Assembly: GCA_964567125.1 (NCBI GenBank)
Contig: CAZMLC010000087.1
Coordinates: forward strand, 1-10,006
Direction: 5' to 3'
DNA length: 10,006 bases
DNA from: CAZMLC01 sp964567125
Lineage (GTDB): Bacteria; Verrucomicrobiota; Kiritimatiellia; RFP12; UBA1067
Both the position numbers and the translations under genes were made by a program. Shown in pieces: positions 1 through 6,098 of this stretch (position 1 is its first letter; each line of letters starts with the position of its first letter). The notes below the pieces were generated by a model. The model saw nothing but the letters and a program-made list of their open reading frames with translations. It ran no database searches and was not told where the DNA came from.

Positions 1-1458
1 GCCGGGGTGGGCGACTGGAAGGAGTATGGCTGGGACAATGCGTACGATCGCCACGGCATCTGGAAAAACGGTCCGCTTCATGGATATGTCTACTGGATGC
101 GCAATCGCGCAAGCGATGCTGCGCCGGACTATGCCGCGCCAGTCCAGATTCAGGCCGGGGGCAAGGTCCTCGATGTGTTTGGCTGGCCTTCGCCGAATTT
201 CGCTGACTGGGATGGCGATGGCGACCTCGATCTGCTCTGCGGCGAGTTTCTCGACAGCTTTACCTATTTTGAAAACGTCGGTACGCGCAGTGCGCCGCGC
301 TATGCGGTCGGCCGCCGCGTGCGCACGCCAGACGGCGCCTATCTAGCTCTGCACCTGCAGATGATTACGCCCGTTGCCTTTGACTGGGATGGCGATCAGC
401 GGCTTGACCTTATCTGCGGCGATGAGGATGGCCGCGTGGCCTTCGTGCGCAATACGGGCATGCGGGATGCGTCAAAAACGCCGCTCTTTGATGCGCCAAT
501 CTATTTCCAGCAAGTCGCGCAGGAGCTCAAGTTCGGTGCGCTGGTTACGCCGGTCGGCGTTGATTTTGATGGCGATGGCGACTGGGATCTGGTCTGCGGC
601 AACTCAGCCGGCAACATCGCGCTGTTCGAGAATCTCAGCGGCAAAGGCGTTGCGCAACCGAAATGGGCGGCACCGCGGCTGCTCACCGTGATGGGACAAC
701 CGTTGCGTATCATGGCCGGTGCGAACGGCAGTATTCAGGGGCCCTGCGAAGCCAAGTGGGGCTACACCACGCAGACAGTCTGCGACTGGGATGGCGACGG
801 AACGCTCGACCTCGTGGTCAACTCGATTCTCGGACGCGTGGTCTGGTATCGCGGTCGCGGCAAAGGTGATTTCGAAGCTGCGCGTCCTGTTGATGTGGAG
901 TGGGAAAACGCACAGCCTGAGCTGAGTTACGGCTGGCTCAAGCCTGAAGGCCAAGGGCTGCTGACGCAGTGGCGCACAACGCCCTTTACGCTTGACTGGA
1001 ACAAGGACGGCCTTGTGGACCTGGTGATGCTGGATCAGGAGGGATACCTGGCCTATTTTGAACGTGGGCAGAAGGAGGGGCGGCGCGTTCTCAAAGCACC
1101 GCAACGCATCTTCTGCGACGAGCAGGGTAAGGCCCTGCAGCTGAATGCCAACCGCGCTGGCCGCAGCGGACGACGCAAGATATGCCTTGTGGACTGGGAC
1201 GGGGATGGTCGCGTGGATATCCTCGCGAATTCGCAGAACGCGATTTTCTATCGGCAGATCAAGGTGGAAGGCGGCAAAGTCTATTTCCGCAATTGCGGCA
1301 ATCTGCATACGAAAAATATTGAAGGTCACGATGTCAGCCCGACCTGTGTCGATTTCGACAACAACGGGATGCCTGATTTTGTCGGTGGTGCGGAAGACGG
1401 TCACCTCTATTATTTGCGCAATCCCGCGGTAAAAACAGCGTCTGCGGAAACTCGGTAG
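1..1458 (+). CDS. FG-GAP/VCBS beta-propeller protein, 5'-truncated by window edge
   Basis: The frame is open from base 1, so the true start and any signal peptide lie upstream; the GTG at 7 is only the first possible start inside the window. Numbering from that GTG, the visible 483 residues carry seven Asp-rich calcium-loop motifs of the DxDxDGxxD type, at about 67-75, 126-134, 186-194, 260-268, 330-338 (DWNKDGLVD), 396-404 and 449-457 (DFDNNGMPD). Each is followed by a hydrophobic strand such as LDLLCGE and spaced roughly 55-75 residues from the next. This is the FG-GAP/VCBS pattern, known from seven- or eight-bladed propellers with structural Ca2+. Aromatic and 'YFENVGT'-like strands between the loops fit propeller blades. 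Such proteins are usually exported and bind glycans or proteins; I see no catalytic motif. The stop lies six bases before the next start, so the two genes are probably cotranscribed. The last two Ca2+ loops are less acidic. Family call is firm, role unknown. Confidence 0.88.
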   Translation, partial: AGVGDWKEYGWDNAYDRHGIWKNGPLHGYVYWMRNRASDAAPDYAAPVQIQAGGKVLDVFGWPSPNFADWDGDGDLDLLCGEFLDSFTYFENVGTRSAPRYAVGRRVRTPDGAYLALHLQMITPVAFDWDGDQRLDLICGDEDGRVAFVRNTGMRDASKTPLFDAPIYFQQVAQELKFGALVTPVGVDFDGDGDWDLVCGNSAGNIALFENLSGKGVAQPKWAAPRLLTVMGQPLRIMAGANGSIQGPCEAKWGYTTQTVCDWDGDGTLDLVVNSILGRVVWYRGRGKGDFEAARPVDVEWENAQPELSYGWLKPEGQGLLTQWRTTPFTLDWNKDGLVDLVMLDQEGYLAYFERGQKEGRRVLKAPQRIFCDEQGKALQLNANRAGRSGRRKICLVDWDGDGRVDILANSQNAIFYRQIKVEGGKVYFRNCGNLHTKNIEGHDVSPTCVDFDNNGMPDFVGGAEDGHLYYLRNPAVKTASAETR

Positions 1459-1464
1459 CCCCTG

Positions 1465-2949
1465 ATGAAACTTCCGCTTCTTGACCTGCTTGTCTTTCTT
1501 GCATACCTCGTCGGCATGATGCTCTTCGGGTGTTCCTTCCTGCTGAAAAAGGATGCGCGCAGTTCAGCGGCTTTCACCTCCGGTGCCGGACACCTTCCGG
1601 CTTGGGCGATTGGCATGTCCATCTTTGCGACCTTTGTCAGCAGTATCAGCTTTCTTGGACTGCCGGCCAAAGCCTATGCCGGCAACTGGAATGCCTTTGT
1701 CTTTAGCCTGTCCATTCCGGTAGCATCGGTGATTGCGGTCAAATTCTTTGTGCCGCTCTATCGAAGTCTGAACAGCATCTCGGCATATCACTACCTAGAA
1801 CTGCGTTTCGGCGCATGGGCCGCGGTCTATGCCTCGGCCTGCTATCTGCTTACGCAGCTGGCGCGCATCGGTACGATCCTCTATCTGCTCGCACTGCCCA
1901 TGCATGCGCTGCTCGGCTGGTCTGTTCCGCTGATCATCACGATCACGGCGCTGAGCGTCCTGGTCTATTCCGTCGCGGGCGGCATTCAGGCGGTTATCTG
2001 GACCGATGCGGTGCAGGGAATCCTGCTGATCGCCGGTACGGTGCTTTGTCTGCTGCTGCTGATCTGGGGTAATCCGCCCGGCGCATTCAGCGAGGCCTGG
2101 CAGACGCACAAGTTTTCGCTGGGGAGCCTCTCGGTGTGGGAGTGGCAACATGAAACGTTCTGGGTCTGCCTGCTGTATGGGATCTTCATCAACTTGCAGA
2201 ACTACGGCATTGACCAGAACTACGTGCAGCGCTACCTCACGGCTAAAAATACGCGCGAAGCGGTACAGTCCACGCTCTTCGGTTCGCTCCTCTACATCCC
2301 CGTCTCTTTTCTCTTTTTCGCGATGGGTACGGCGTTGTACGGATATTACCGCGTGCATCCCTTGCCTGAGGCCGTGGCAAAAACGCCGGACCAAGTTCTG
2401 CCCTATTTCATTGTCAACGGCTTGCCGCAGGGCGTGACAGGTCTCTTGATCGCCGCGATTTTCGCGGCCGGTATGAGCACCATCTCGACCAGCATCAACA
2501 GCGGTGCCACGATCCTTTTCACGGATTACTACAGGCGTTTCTGGGCGCCGGCGGCAACGGAGCGCGCCCAGCTGAGGTTTCTGCGATGGGCCACGCTGGC
2601 CATGACCTTCGCGGGGTGGGGGTGCGCCATGGCGCTGCTGCGCATGGAGAAGGGGGCGCTCGATGCCTGGTGGATGCTGGCCTCGATCTTCAGCGGCGGC
2701 ATGCTGGGGCTCTTTTTGCTCGGCTATTGCTGTCGGCGGGCCACGCGCGGGCCGGCCATGGTCGCCACGCTGCTGGGCATCCTCGTGATTGTCTGGATCG
2801 TGGCGGGAACGCACCGGTTTGGTCTACCCTGTCCGCTCCATCCCAATCTGGCGATCGTCATGGGGACGCTCGTGATCTTCCTGGTCGGTTTTGGCCTTGC
2901 GACGTGGGCGCAGCGCAAAACGCGCGCTTCCGTGCGTGACAACGGATGA
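1465..2949 (+). CDS. SSS-family Na+/solute symporter (sugar or sialic-acid-like substrate)
   Basis: This 494-residue, very hydrophobic protein should span the inner membrane about 13 times and use the Na+ gradient to import a small solute. The family signature is clear. After a TM5-type segment comes GGIQAVIWTDAVQG (172-185); its Asp181 matches the WTD aspartate linked to the Na3 site in relatives. Then comes DQNYVQRYLTAK (250-261), the usual motif after TM6. AAGMSTISTSINS (334-346) is the TM8 Ser/Thr cluster that forms the Na2 site in vSGLT and SiaT. The SGAGHLPAWAIG region (39-50) is the usual entry to TM1. Length is normal for the family. The substrate cannot be read from sequence; sugars, sialic acids, proline and other small acids are all known for SSS proteins. 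No strong Shine-Dalgarno is visible before the ATG, so translation is probably coupled to the propeller gene ending six bases upstream. A YhcH-like gene 1.5 kb downstream makes an acid sugar a reasonable guess, no more. Confidence 0.93.
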   Translation: MKLPLLDLLVFLAYLVGMMLFGCSFLLKKDARSSAAFTSGAGHLPAWAIGMSIFATFVSSISFLGLPAKAYAGNWNAFVFSLSIPVASVIAVKFFVPLYRSLNSISAYHYLELRFGAWAAVYASACYLLTQLARIGTILYLLALPMHALLGWSVPLIITITALSVLVYSVAGGIQAVIWTDAVQGILLIAGTVLCLLLLIWGNPPGAFSEAWQTHKFSLGSLSVWEWQHETFWVCLLYGIFINLQNYGIDQNYVQRYLTAKNTREAVQSTLFGSLLYIPVSFLFFAMGTALYGYYRVHPLPEAVAKTPDQVLPYFIVNGLPQGVTGLLIAAIFAAGMSTISTSINSGATILFTDYYRRFWAPAATERAQLRFLRWATLAMTFAGWGCAMALLRMEKGALDAWWMLASIFSGGMLGLFLLGYCCRRATRGPAMVATLLGILVIVWIVAGTHRFGLPCPLHPNLAIVMGTLVIFLVGFGLATWAQRKTRASVRDNG

Positions 2950-2978
2950 GCGCAGCCGACAACCTTGTCTCGCTGCGC
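2950..2978 (+). terminator. Perfect inverted repeat directly after the symporter stop; possible terminator
   Basis: GCGCAGC (2950-2956) pairs perfectly with GCTGCGC (2972-2978). Inside, GACAA (2958-2962) pairs with TTGTC (2965-2969), giving a long near-continuous hairpin with a small internal bulge and a tight loop. It begins on the base after the TGA stop at 2947-2949. The bases that follow are CTAAAATTGACC, so the U-run of a textbook intrinsic terminator is missing. It could be a U-less terminator, a pause site or a 3' end protector between the two transcription units. Confidence 0.45.
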
Positions 2979-2990
2979 CTAAAATTGACC

Positions 2991-3020
2991 TTTAAAAACG
3001 TTGGTTAAATCGGGTATACT
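2991..3020 (+). promoter_or_regulatory. Candidate sigma70-type promoter for the 3054-7058 operon
   Basis: TATACT at 3015-3020 matches the -10 consensus at five of six positions. It sits in a short AT-rich island, unlike the GC-rich surroundings. The -35 box is poorer: TTTAAA (2991-2996, 18-base spacer) or TTAAAA (2992-2997, 17-base spacer). A better-looking TTGACC at 2985-2990 is 24 bases away, too far for a standard spacer. Transcription would start near 3027, giving a leader of about 27 bases. An imperfect palindrome centred on AACGTT (2997-3002) overlaps the -35 side and could be an operator. The call rests on position and base composition. Confidence 0.45.
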
Positions 3021-3042
3021 TCACCCATCAATTAATCGGATT

Positions 3043-3048
3043 GGAGAG
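3043..3048 (+). promoter_or_regulatory. Ribosome binding site that fixes the start at 3054
   Basis: GGAGAG at 3043-3048 is a good Shine-Dalgarno sequence. Counting from GGAG (3043-3046), the ATG at 3054 is seven bases away, which is ideal. The in-frame GTG at 3048 is only one base away and overlaps the site, so the ATG is preferred. Confidence 0.7.
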
Positions 3049-3053
3049 TGTCG

Positions 3054-3974
3054 ATGAGTGCATCGTCTGAATCAGATCAGAACGCGTTGTTAAAAACCTT
3101 GCAGGAATTGGAACGGGAACGCGAGCGCGCGCGTCAAAAAACGTGGCTGCTGGTGGTCATGTTCGCGATGGTTGTCCTGGTGCTGATCGGTGGTCTTGCC
3201 TTTGCCGGCTACTGCATGTTTAACAATATGTCCAGCGTGCAGTCGCGCCTGGTCGATGCCGCCCTGCAGAGCCGCGATGCAGAGGTTGAACGTTCGCGCA
3301 AGCTGAGCGAACAGACCTCCGAGAACACCACGCGTGAATTTTTGCGGGCAACATCGGAGATGCAATCGTCGCTCGGCAAGAAAATCGAAAGCATGTCCGA
3401 GAGCGCGACGCTCGTCAGCCAGAAGATTACGGCGCAGGAGAGCGAGCTGACGCGCCTGCGCGACGAGTTGAAGCGTCTGACCGAGCAAAACGGCAAGCTG
3501 CAGGGCGATATTCAGGCCCAGAAGAAGGAGTCCGTGCCGGTGGCTGAATTAGAGCGGTTGCGTGCGGAGCTGAAGCAGGCGGAGACCCAGAAAAACAAGA
3601 ATCAGGAAAGCGACCTGAATACGCTGCGTGCGGAATTGAAAAAGATCGCGGAGGAAAATTCAAAGCTGTACGGCGATCTGAAAACGTTGCGCGCAGCAGC
3701 GGCGAAACCGCCGCCTGTCGTGAAGGAAGCCGCTGTGACAGCGCCTGCGCCTGCCACGGGACGGGTTCTGCCCGCGCCTGTTGTGGCTGGACTTGCCGCG
3801 AGCAATGCGGCGCCCGCTGCGGTTCAAACCCCATTGCCGCCTGCCACGAAAGAGCCGCCTGTGGTTCCTGCGCAGGTGCAGCAACCCGCAGCACCGGCTG
3901 GTTTGAAGTCGGCGGATCTTTCGCTTCAGTCTAAGGCCGGGACGATTCCCTGGCGCGTGATGACTCCGGAGTGA
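3054..3974 (+). CDS. Single-pass membrane protein with long coiled coil and Pro/Ala-rich tail
   Basis: I do not recognise a named family. The 306 residues show a charged N-terminus with a basic patch (RERERARQK, 21-29), one transmembrane helix at about 31-54, a heptad-rich coiled coil at about 60-215, a Pro/Ala/Val-rich low-complexity stretch at about 216-283, and a short distinct C-terminus ending IPWRVMTPE. The positive-inside rule puts the N-terminus in the cytoplasm and the coiled coil plus Pro/Ala linker in the periplasm, a layout like an envelope spacer or scaffold. The coiled coil holds an internal duplication: residues 129-153 and 185-209 align along their whole length, 56 residues (eight heptads) apart, with a shorter copy at 165-174. 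It is the first gene of the apparent operon, ten bases before a low-molecular-weight phosphatase. Coiled-coil and Pro/Ala composition can attract misleading hits to SMC, TonB or TolA. Function unknown. Confidence 0.85.
   Translation: MSASSESDQNALLKTLQELERERERARQKTWLLVVMFAMVVLVLIGGLAFAGYCMFNNMSSVQSRLVDAALQSRDAEVERSRKLSEQTSENTTREFLRATSEMQSSLGKKIESMSESATLVSQKITAQESELTRLRDELKRLTEQNGKLQGDIQAQKKESVPVAELERLRAELKQAETQKNKNQESDLNTLRAELKKIAEENSKLYGDLKTLRAAAAKPPPVVKEAAVTAPAPATGRVLPAPVVAGLAASNAAPAAVQTPLPPATKEPPVVPAQVQQPAAPAGLKSADLSLQSKAGTIPWRVMTPE
3438..3680 (+). repeat. Internal coiled-coil duplication in the membrane protein
   Basis: Codons 129-153 (3438-3512) and 185-209 (3606-3680) encode matching 25-residue units: ES(E/D)L, then LR(D/A)ELK, then a K-L-x-G-D-(I/L) ending. 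A partial copy (ELERLRAELK) lies at residues 165-174. The offset between full copies is 56 residues, a whole number of heptads, so the coiled-coil register is kept. The DNA copies have diverged at many third positions, so the duplication is not recent. Confidence 0.7.
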
Positions 3975-3984
3975 GGAATGGCTC

Positions 3985-4452
3985 ATGCAGCGGAACCTTC
4001 TCTTCGTCTGTACGGGTAACTCCTGTCGAAGTCCAATGGCCGAGGCGCTGTTGCGCGCCGCATTGCCGGCGGATTCGCAATGGCGTGTGACCTCCGCCGG
4101 ACTTTCCGCGATGGCGGGTCAGCCGATCACGCCGCATGTGCTGACCGTGCTGAACGAAGTAGGTTGCTCCTGTGCCATGACCGGCCATCGCGCGCGATGC
4201 GTGACGCAGACGCTGGTCGATAGCGCGACGATGATCGTCGCCATGACGCAGGCGCATCGCAGCACGCTGATTTCCCGCTTTCCGACCGTGCGCGACCGCG
4301 TCTATCTGATGCGTCAGTTTGATCCGCGCGGTTCAGCGGAGGAAGATGTCGGAGATCCCTTTTGCGGTTCTGTCGAGGATTATCGGCAGTGCTGCCGCGT
4401 TTTACAACGGGCCATGCCCGGATTAGTTTCATTCATTGAGGAGAATTCATGA
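3985..4452 (+). CDS. Low-molecular-weight protein phosphatase (Tyr or Arg specificity)
   Basis: A 155-residue cytoplasmic enzyme, normal length for the LMW-PTP family. The N-terminal P-loop is FVCTGNSCRSPMAEAL, with nucleophile Cys9 and phosphate-binding Arg15 in the CX5R motif. The general-acid loop is Asp124-Pro125-Phe126, followed by GSVEDYRQC as in bacterial members. These enzymes remove phosphate through a phosphocysteine intermediate. The P-loop resembles YwlE-type protein arginine phosphatases (CTGNTCRSPMAE) more than Wzb-type tyrosine phosphatases, which have Ile after the Asn; here that residue is Ser13, so specificity is open. The start is supported by GAGGA (3973-3977), seven bases upstream and overlapping the previous stop. 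The gene shares ATGA with the next gene, so the two are translationally coupled. No Wzc-like kinase or McsB-like arginine kinase lies in the window. Confidence 0.93.
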   Translation: MQRNLLFVCTGNSCRSPMAEALLRAALPADSQWRVTSAGLSAMAGQPITPHVLTVLNEVGCSCAMTGHRARCVTQTLVDSATMIVAMTQAHRSTLISRFPTVRDRVYLMRQFDPRGSAEEDVGDPFCGSVEDYRQCCRVLQRAMPGLVSFIEENS

Positions 4453-4904
4453 TTGTCGATACACTTGATCAGGCTGCGCGTTATGCCGGCATCCACCCCC
4501 GTTTCCAGGCCGCATTTGAGTTTTTGCGTACGACCAACTGGGCGTCTGTCGCGGACGGTCGCATCGAGATCCAAGGCAAGGAACTCTTTGCGCTGATTCA
4601 GAGCTATGAGACCAAGCCGCTCTGCGAAGCCAAGCTGGAGGCGCACCGCGCCTACATCGATATCCAATTTATCATTTCCGGTGAAGAGGCCATCGGTTAC
4701 GCGCCTCTGGCGGACCAGAAGGAGATGGATCCCTTTAACCGTGAGAAGGATATCGGCTTTTATGTTGGCGGTGCGACGTTTACGCGCCTTGAAAAGGGCA
4801 TGTTTGCGATCTATTTTCCCAACGATGCGCATGCGCCTGGGCGTTTTCTCGAAAAGCCCTGCGCGGTGCGCAAGGCTGTCCTTAAAATCGCGGTTGCACC
4901 CTGA
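4449..4904 (+). CDS. YhcH/YjgK/YiaL family protein (DUF386), NanQ-like sugar anomerase
   Basis: A 151-residue protein of normal length for this cupin-like, metal-binding family. Family hallmarks are present: ADGRIEIQGKELFALIQSYE (35-54), the EAHRAYIDIQ block with Glu64, His66, Asp71 and Gln73, then GEEAIGYAP (78-86), DIGFYVG (101-107), and FAIYFPNDAHAP (119-130) with His128 as a probable metal ligand, followed by the basic RKAVLKI strand. E. coli YhcH (NanQ) opens the ring of N-acetylneuraminate so that the aldolase NanA can act. YiaL and YjgK are relatives in other sugar or stress contexts. No NanA, NanE or NanK homologue is visible here, so sialic acid is only one candidate substrate. GAGGAG (4438-4443) five bases upstream is a strong ribosome binding site, and the start overlaps the phosphatase stop by four bases. 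The protein has no signal peptide. Confidence 0.92.
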   Translation: MIVDTLDQAARYAGIHPRFQAAFEFLRTTNWASVADGRIEIQGKELFALIQSYETKPLCEAKLEAHRAYIDIQFIISGEEAIGYAPLADQKEMDPFNREKDIGFYVGGATFTRLEKGMFAIYFPNDAHAPGRFLEKPCAVRKAVLKIAVAP

Positions 4905-4937
4905 GCCGCAGCCTGAGCGATTTGCGGAGAGGTCACT

Positions 4938-6083
4938 ATGAAGCGCAGCTGTCTTTCTTTCCTGATCTGCATGAGTGGTGTATGGACGTGCACCGCCATG
5001 GAGATTCCGCACGCGGTCTGGATGACCTATGCGCGCAATGAACCGACGCACATCACCATCCACTGGCTGACGCCGCATCCGCTGCCTACGTTGATCACAA
5101 CGGATGGCTGCAAGACCTATCGCGCGGATGCGCCGAGTATGCGGCATAAAATCGAAGTGCCGTTGCCGTTTAAGAGCTATCGCATCGGCGATGGGCAATC
5201 CATGACTGAGCCGATTCCCTTCCTGGGCGTCCCTGATGAGGAGCTGCGCGCGATCTGCGTCGCCGACTGGGGCTATGCGGCCGTGTCGGACGAAGCGGTC
5301 GCGCGGTGGCTGGCTCTGCGTCCGCATCTGCTTTTGACGGCGGGCGACAACGTGCCCGCGCTGCATCAGGGACCTGGAACAGAGGGTGAGGCCGCGCGCG
5401 TGAATGTGAAGCCGTTCGAGGCGTTGGTCGCGCGTTATCCAACGCTCTTTCGCTCCGTGCCGGTCATGCCCACGTTGGGCAATCATGATCGCGAGATCCG
5501 TCCGCGCGGAACGCCGCAGACGCGCAAAGCCGCGGTCTATGATCCCGGTGCGTCTGCCTACTGTTCATTTTTCTCGCTGCCCGACAAGGGCTGGTGCTGG
5601 CGCTTTGATTTTGCGGCCTATGGCGCGCGCTTTGTGAGCGTTGACCTGAATCACGTCCAGGACCTGAACACGCTGCTCCAGACCTGCCATAACTGGCAGG
5701 AGGGCAGCGCGTCGCTGACGTGGTATGAGCAGACCATGGAGCTGGGTACTATGCCCTTTGTCGTGACGATCAACAACGAGAAGGGCAGCGTCTTCCGCAG
5801 TCTGGCTAAAGGTTCGTGGTTCCGCGCCGCGCAAAAGGGTTCACTTGTGATCACCGGTTTTGGTTATTTCGGCGAGTGGTCCGGTCAGGAAGGCGCCTGG
5901 TTCTGCAACACGTCGCTGAAGGGGACGGGCGATGTGTACCGCGATCCGCAATCGAAGTTGCTGGTGCAGGCGGATAACTTTATCATGTTGCGTTATGCGC
6001 ATGAAGCGCGTGCATTGAAACTCGAGATGCGGCGTCTGGATGACGGCCTCGTGCTGTTCGAGCAGCGTATTGATCCGCGTTAA
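4938..6083 (+). CDS. Secreted calcineurin-like phosphoesterase, C-terminal metal motifs degenerate
   Basis: The 381-residue product starts with a signal peptide (MKRSCLSFLICMSG..., likely cleaved after TCTA, residue 20). Residues about 22-95 (AVWMTYARNEPTHITIHWLT) resemble the Fn3-like N-terminal domain of purple acid phosphatases. The metallophosphoesterase core follows: ADWG with Asp110, TAGDN with Asp137, and TLGNHD with Asn182, His183 and Asp184, and a strand RFVSVDLN (231-238). These are the first metal-site motifs of the superfamily. Where the family normally has a His before Pro ('HHP') and then GHxH, this protein reads FVVTINNEKGSVF (274-286) and VITGFGYFGEW (304-314), so the C-terminal His ligands are absent. 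It may be a one-metal or inactive, binding-only protein. No frameshift is needed to explain this. GGAGAGG (4926-4932) lies five bases before the ATG. The gene sits between the YhcH-like and BASS genes in the same operon. Substrate unknown. Confidence 0.85.
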   Translation: MKRSCLSFLICMSGVWTCTAMEIPHAVWMTYARNEPTHITIHWLTPHPLPTLITTDGCKTYRADAPSMRHKIEVPLPFKSYRIGDGQSMTEPIPFLGVPDEELRAICVADWGYAAVSDEAVARWLALRPHLLLTAGDNVPALHQGPGTEGEAARVNVKPFEALVARYPTLFRSVPVMPTLGNHDREIRPRGTPQTRKAAVYDPGASAYCSFFSLPDKGWCWRFDFAAYGARFVSVDLNHVQDLNTLLQTCHNWQEGSASLTWYEQTMELGTMPFVVTINNEKGSVFRSLAKGSWFRAAQKGSLVITGFGYFGEWSGQEGAWFCNTSLKGTGDVYRDPQSKLLVQADNFIMLRYAHEARALKLEMRRLDDGLVLFEQRIDPR

Positions 6084-6098
6084 AGGGAAACGGTTACT

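Noticed and set aside
205..1240. Recurring GACTGGGATGGCGATGG-like DNA in the propeller gene, considered as a DNA repeat element
   Set aside because: The copies follow the protein's calcium-loop repeats and differ at synonymous positions, so this is protein repeat structure and not a mobile or CRISPR-type repeat.
604..1404. Open frame of 266 codons on the - strand inside the propeller gene
   Set aside because: No domain or ribosome binding site; the + strand frame has seven clear calcium-loop repeats.
1795..2814. Open frame of 339 codons on the - strand inside the SSS gene
   Set aside because: The product is almost entirely charged and Pro/His/Gln-rich, the usual antisense image of a hydrophobic membrane protein.
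2985..2990. TTGACC as the -35 box of the operon promoter
   Set aside because: It lies 24 bases from the TATACT box, well beyond the normal spacer, and no other -10 box fits it.
3048..3050. GTG as start of the coiled-coil gene
   Set aside because: It overlaps the Shine-Dalgarno; the ATG at 3054 has ideal spacing.
3978..3980. ATG just before the phosphatase start
   Set aside because: It is in a different frame and too close to the Shine-Dalgarno; the P-loop is read only from the ATG at 3985.
4906..4927. CCGCA/TGCGG hairpin before the phosphoesterase start
   Set aside because: Only five pairs with a 12-base loop; likely chance in GC-rich sequence, although one arm touches the ribosome binding site.
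4380..5486. Long open frame of 368 codons on the - strand
   Set aside because: It lies opposite the phosphatase, YhcH-like and phosphoesterase genes, which have strong motifs. Its product is rich in Arg, His and Gln with no recognisable domain, as expected for antisense of GC-rich genes.
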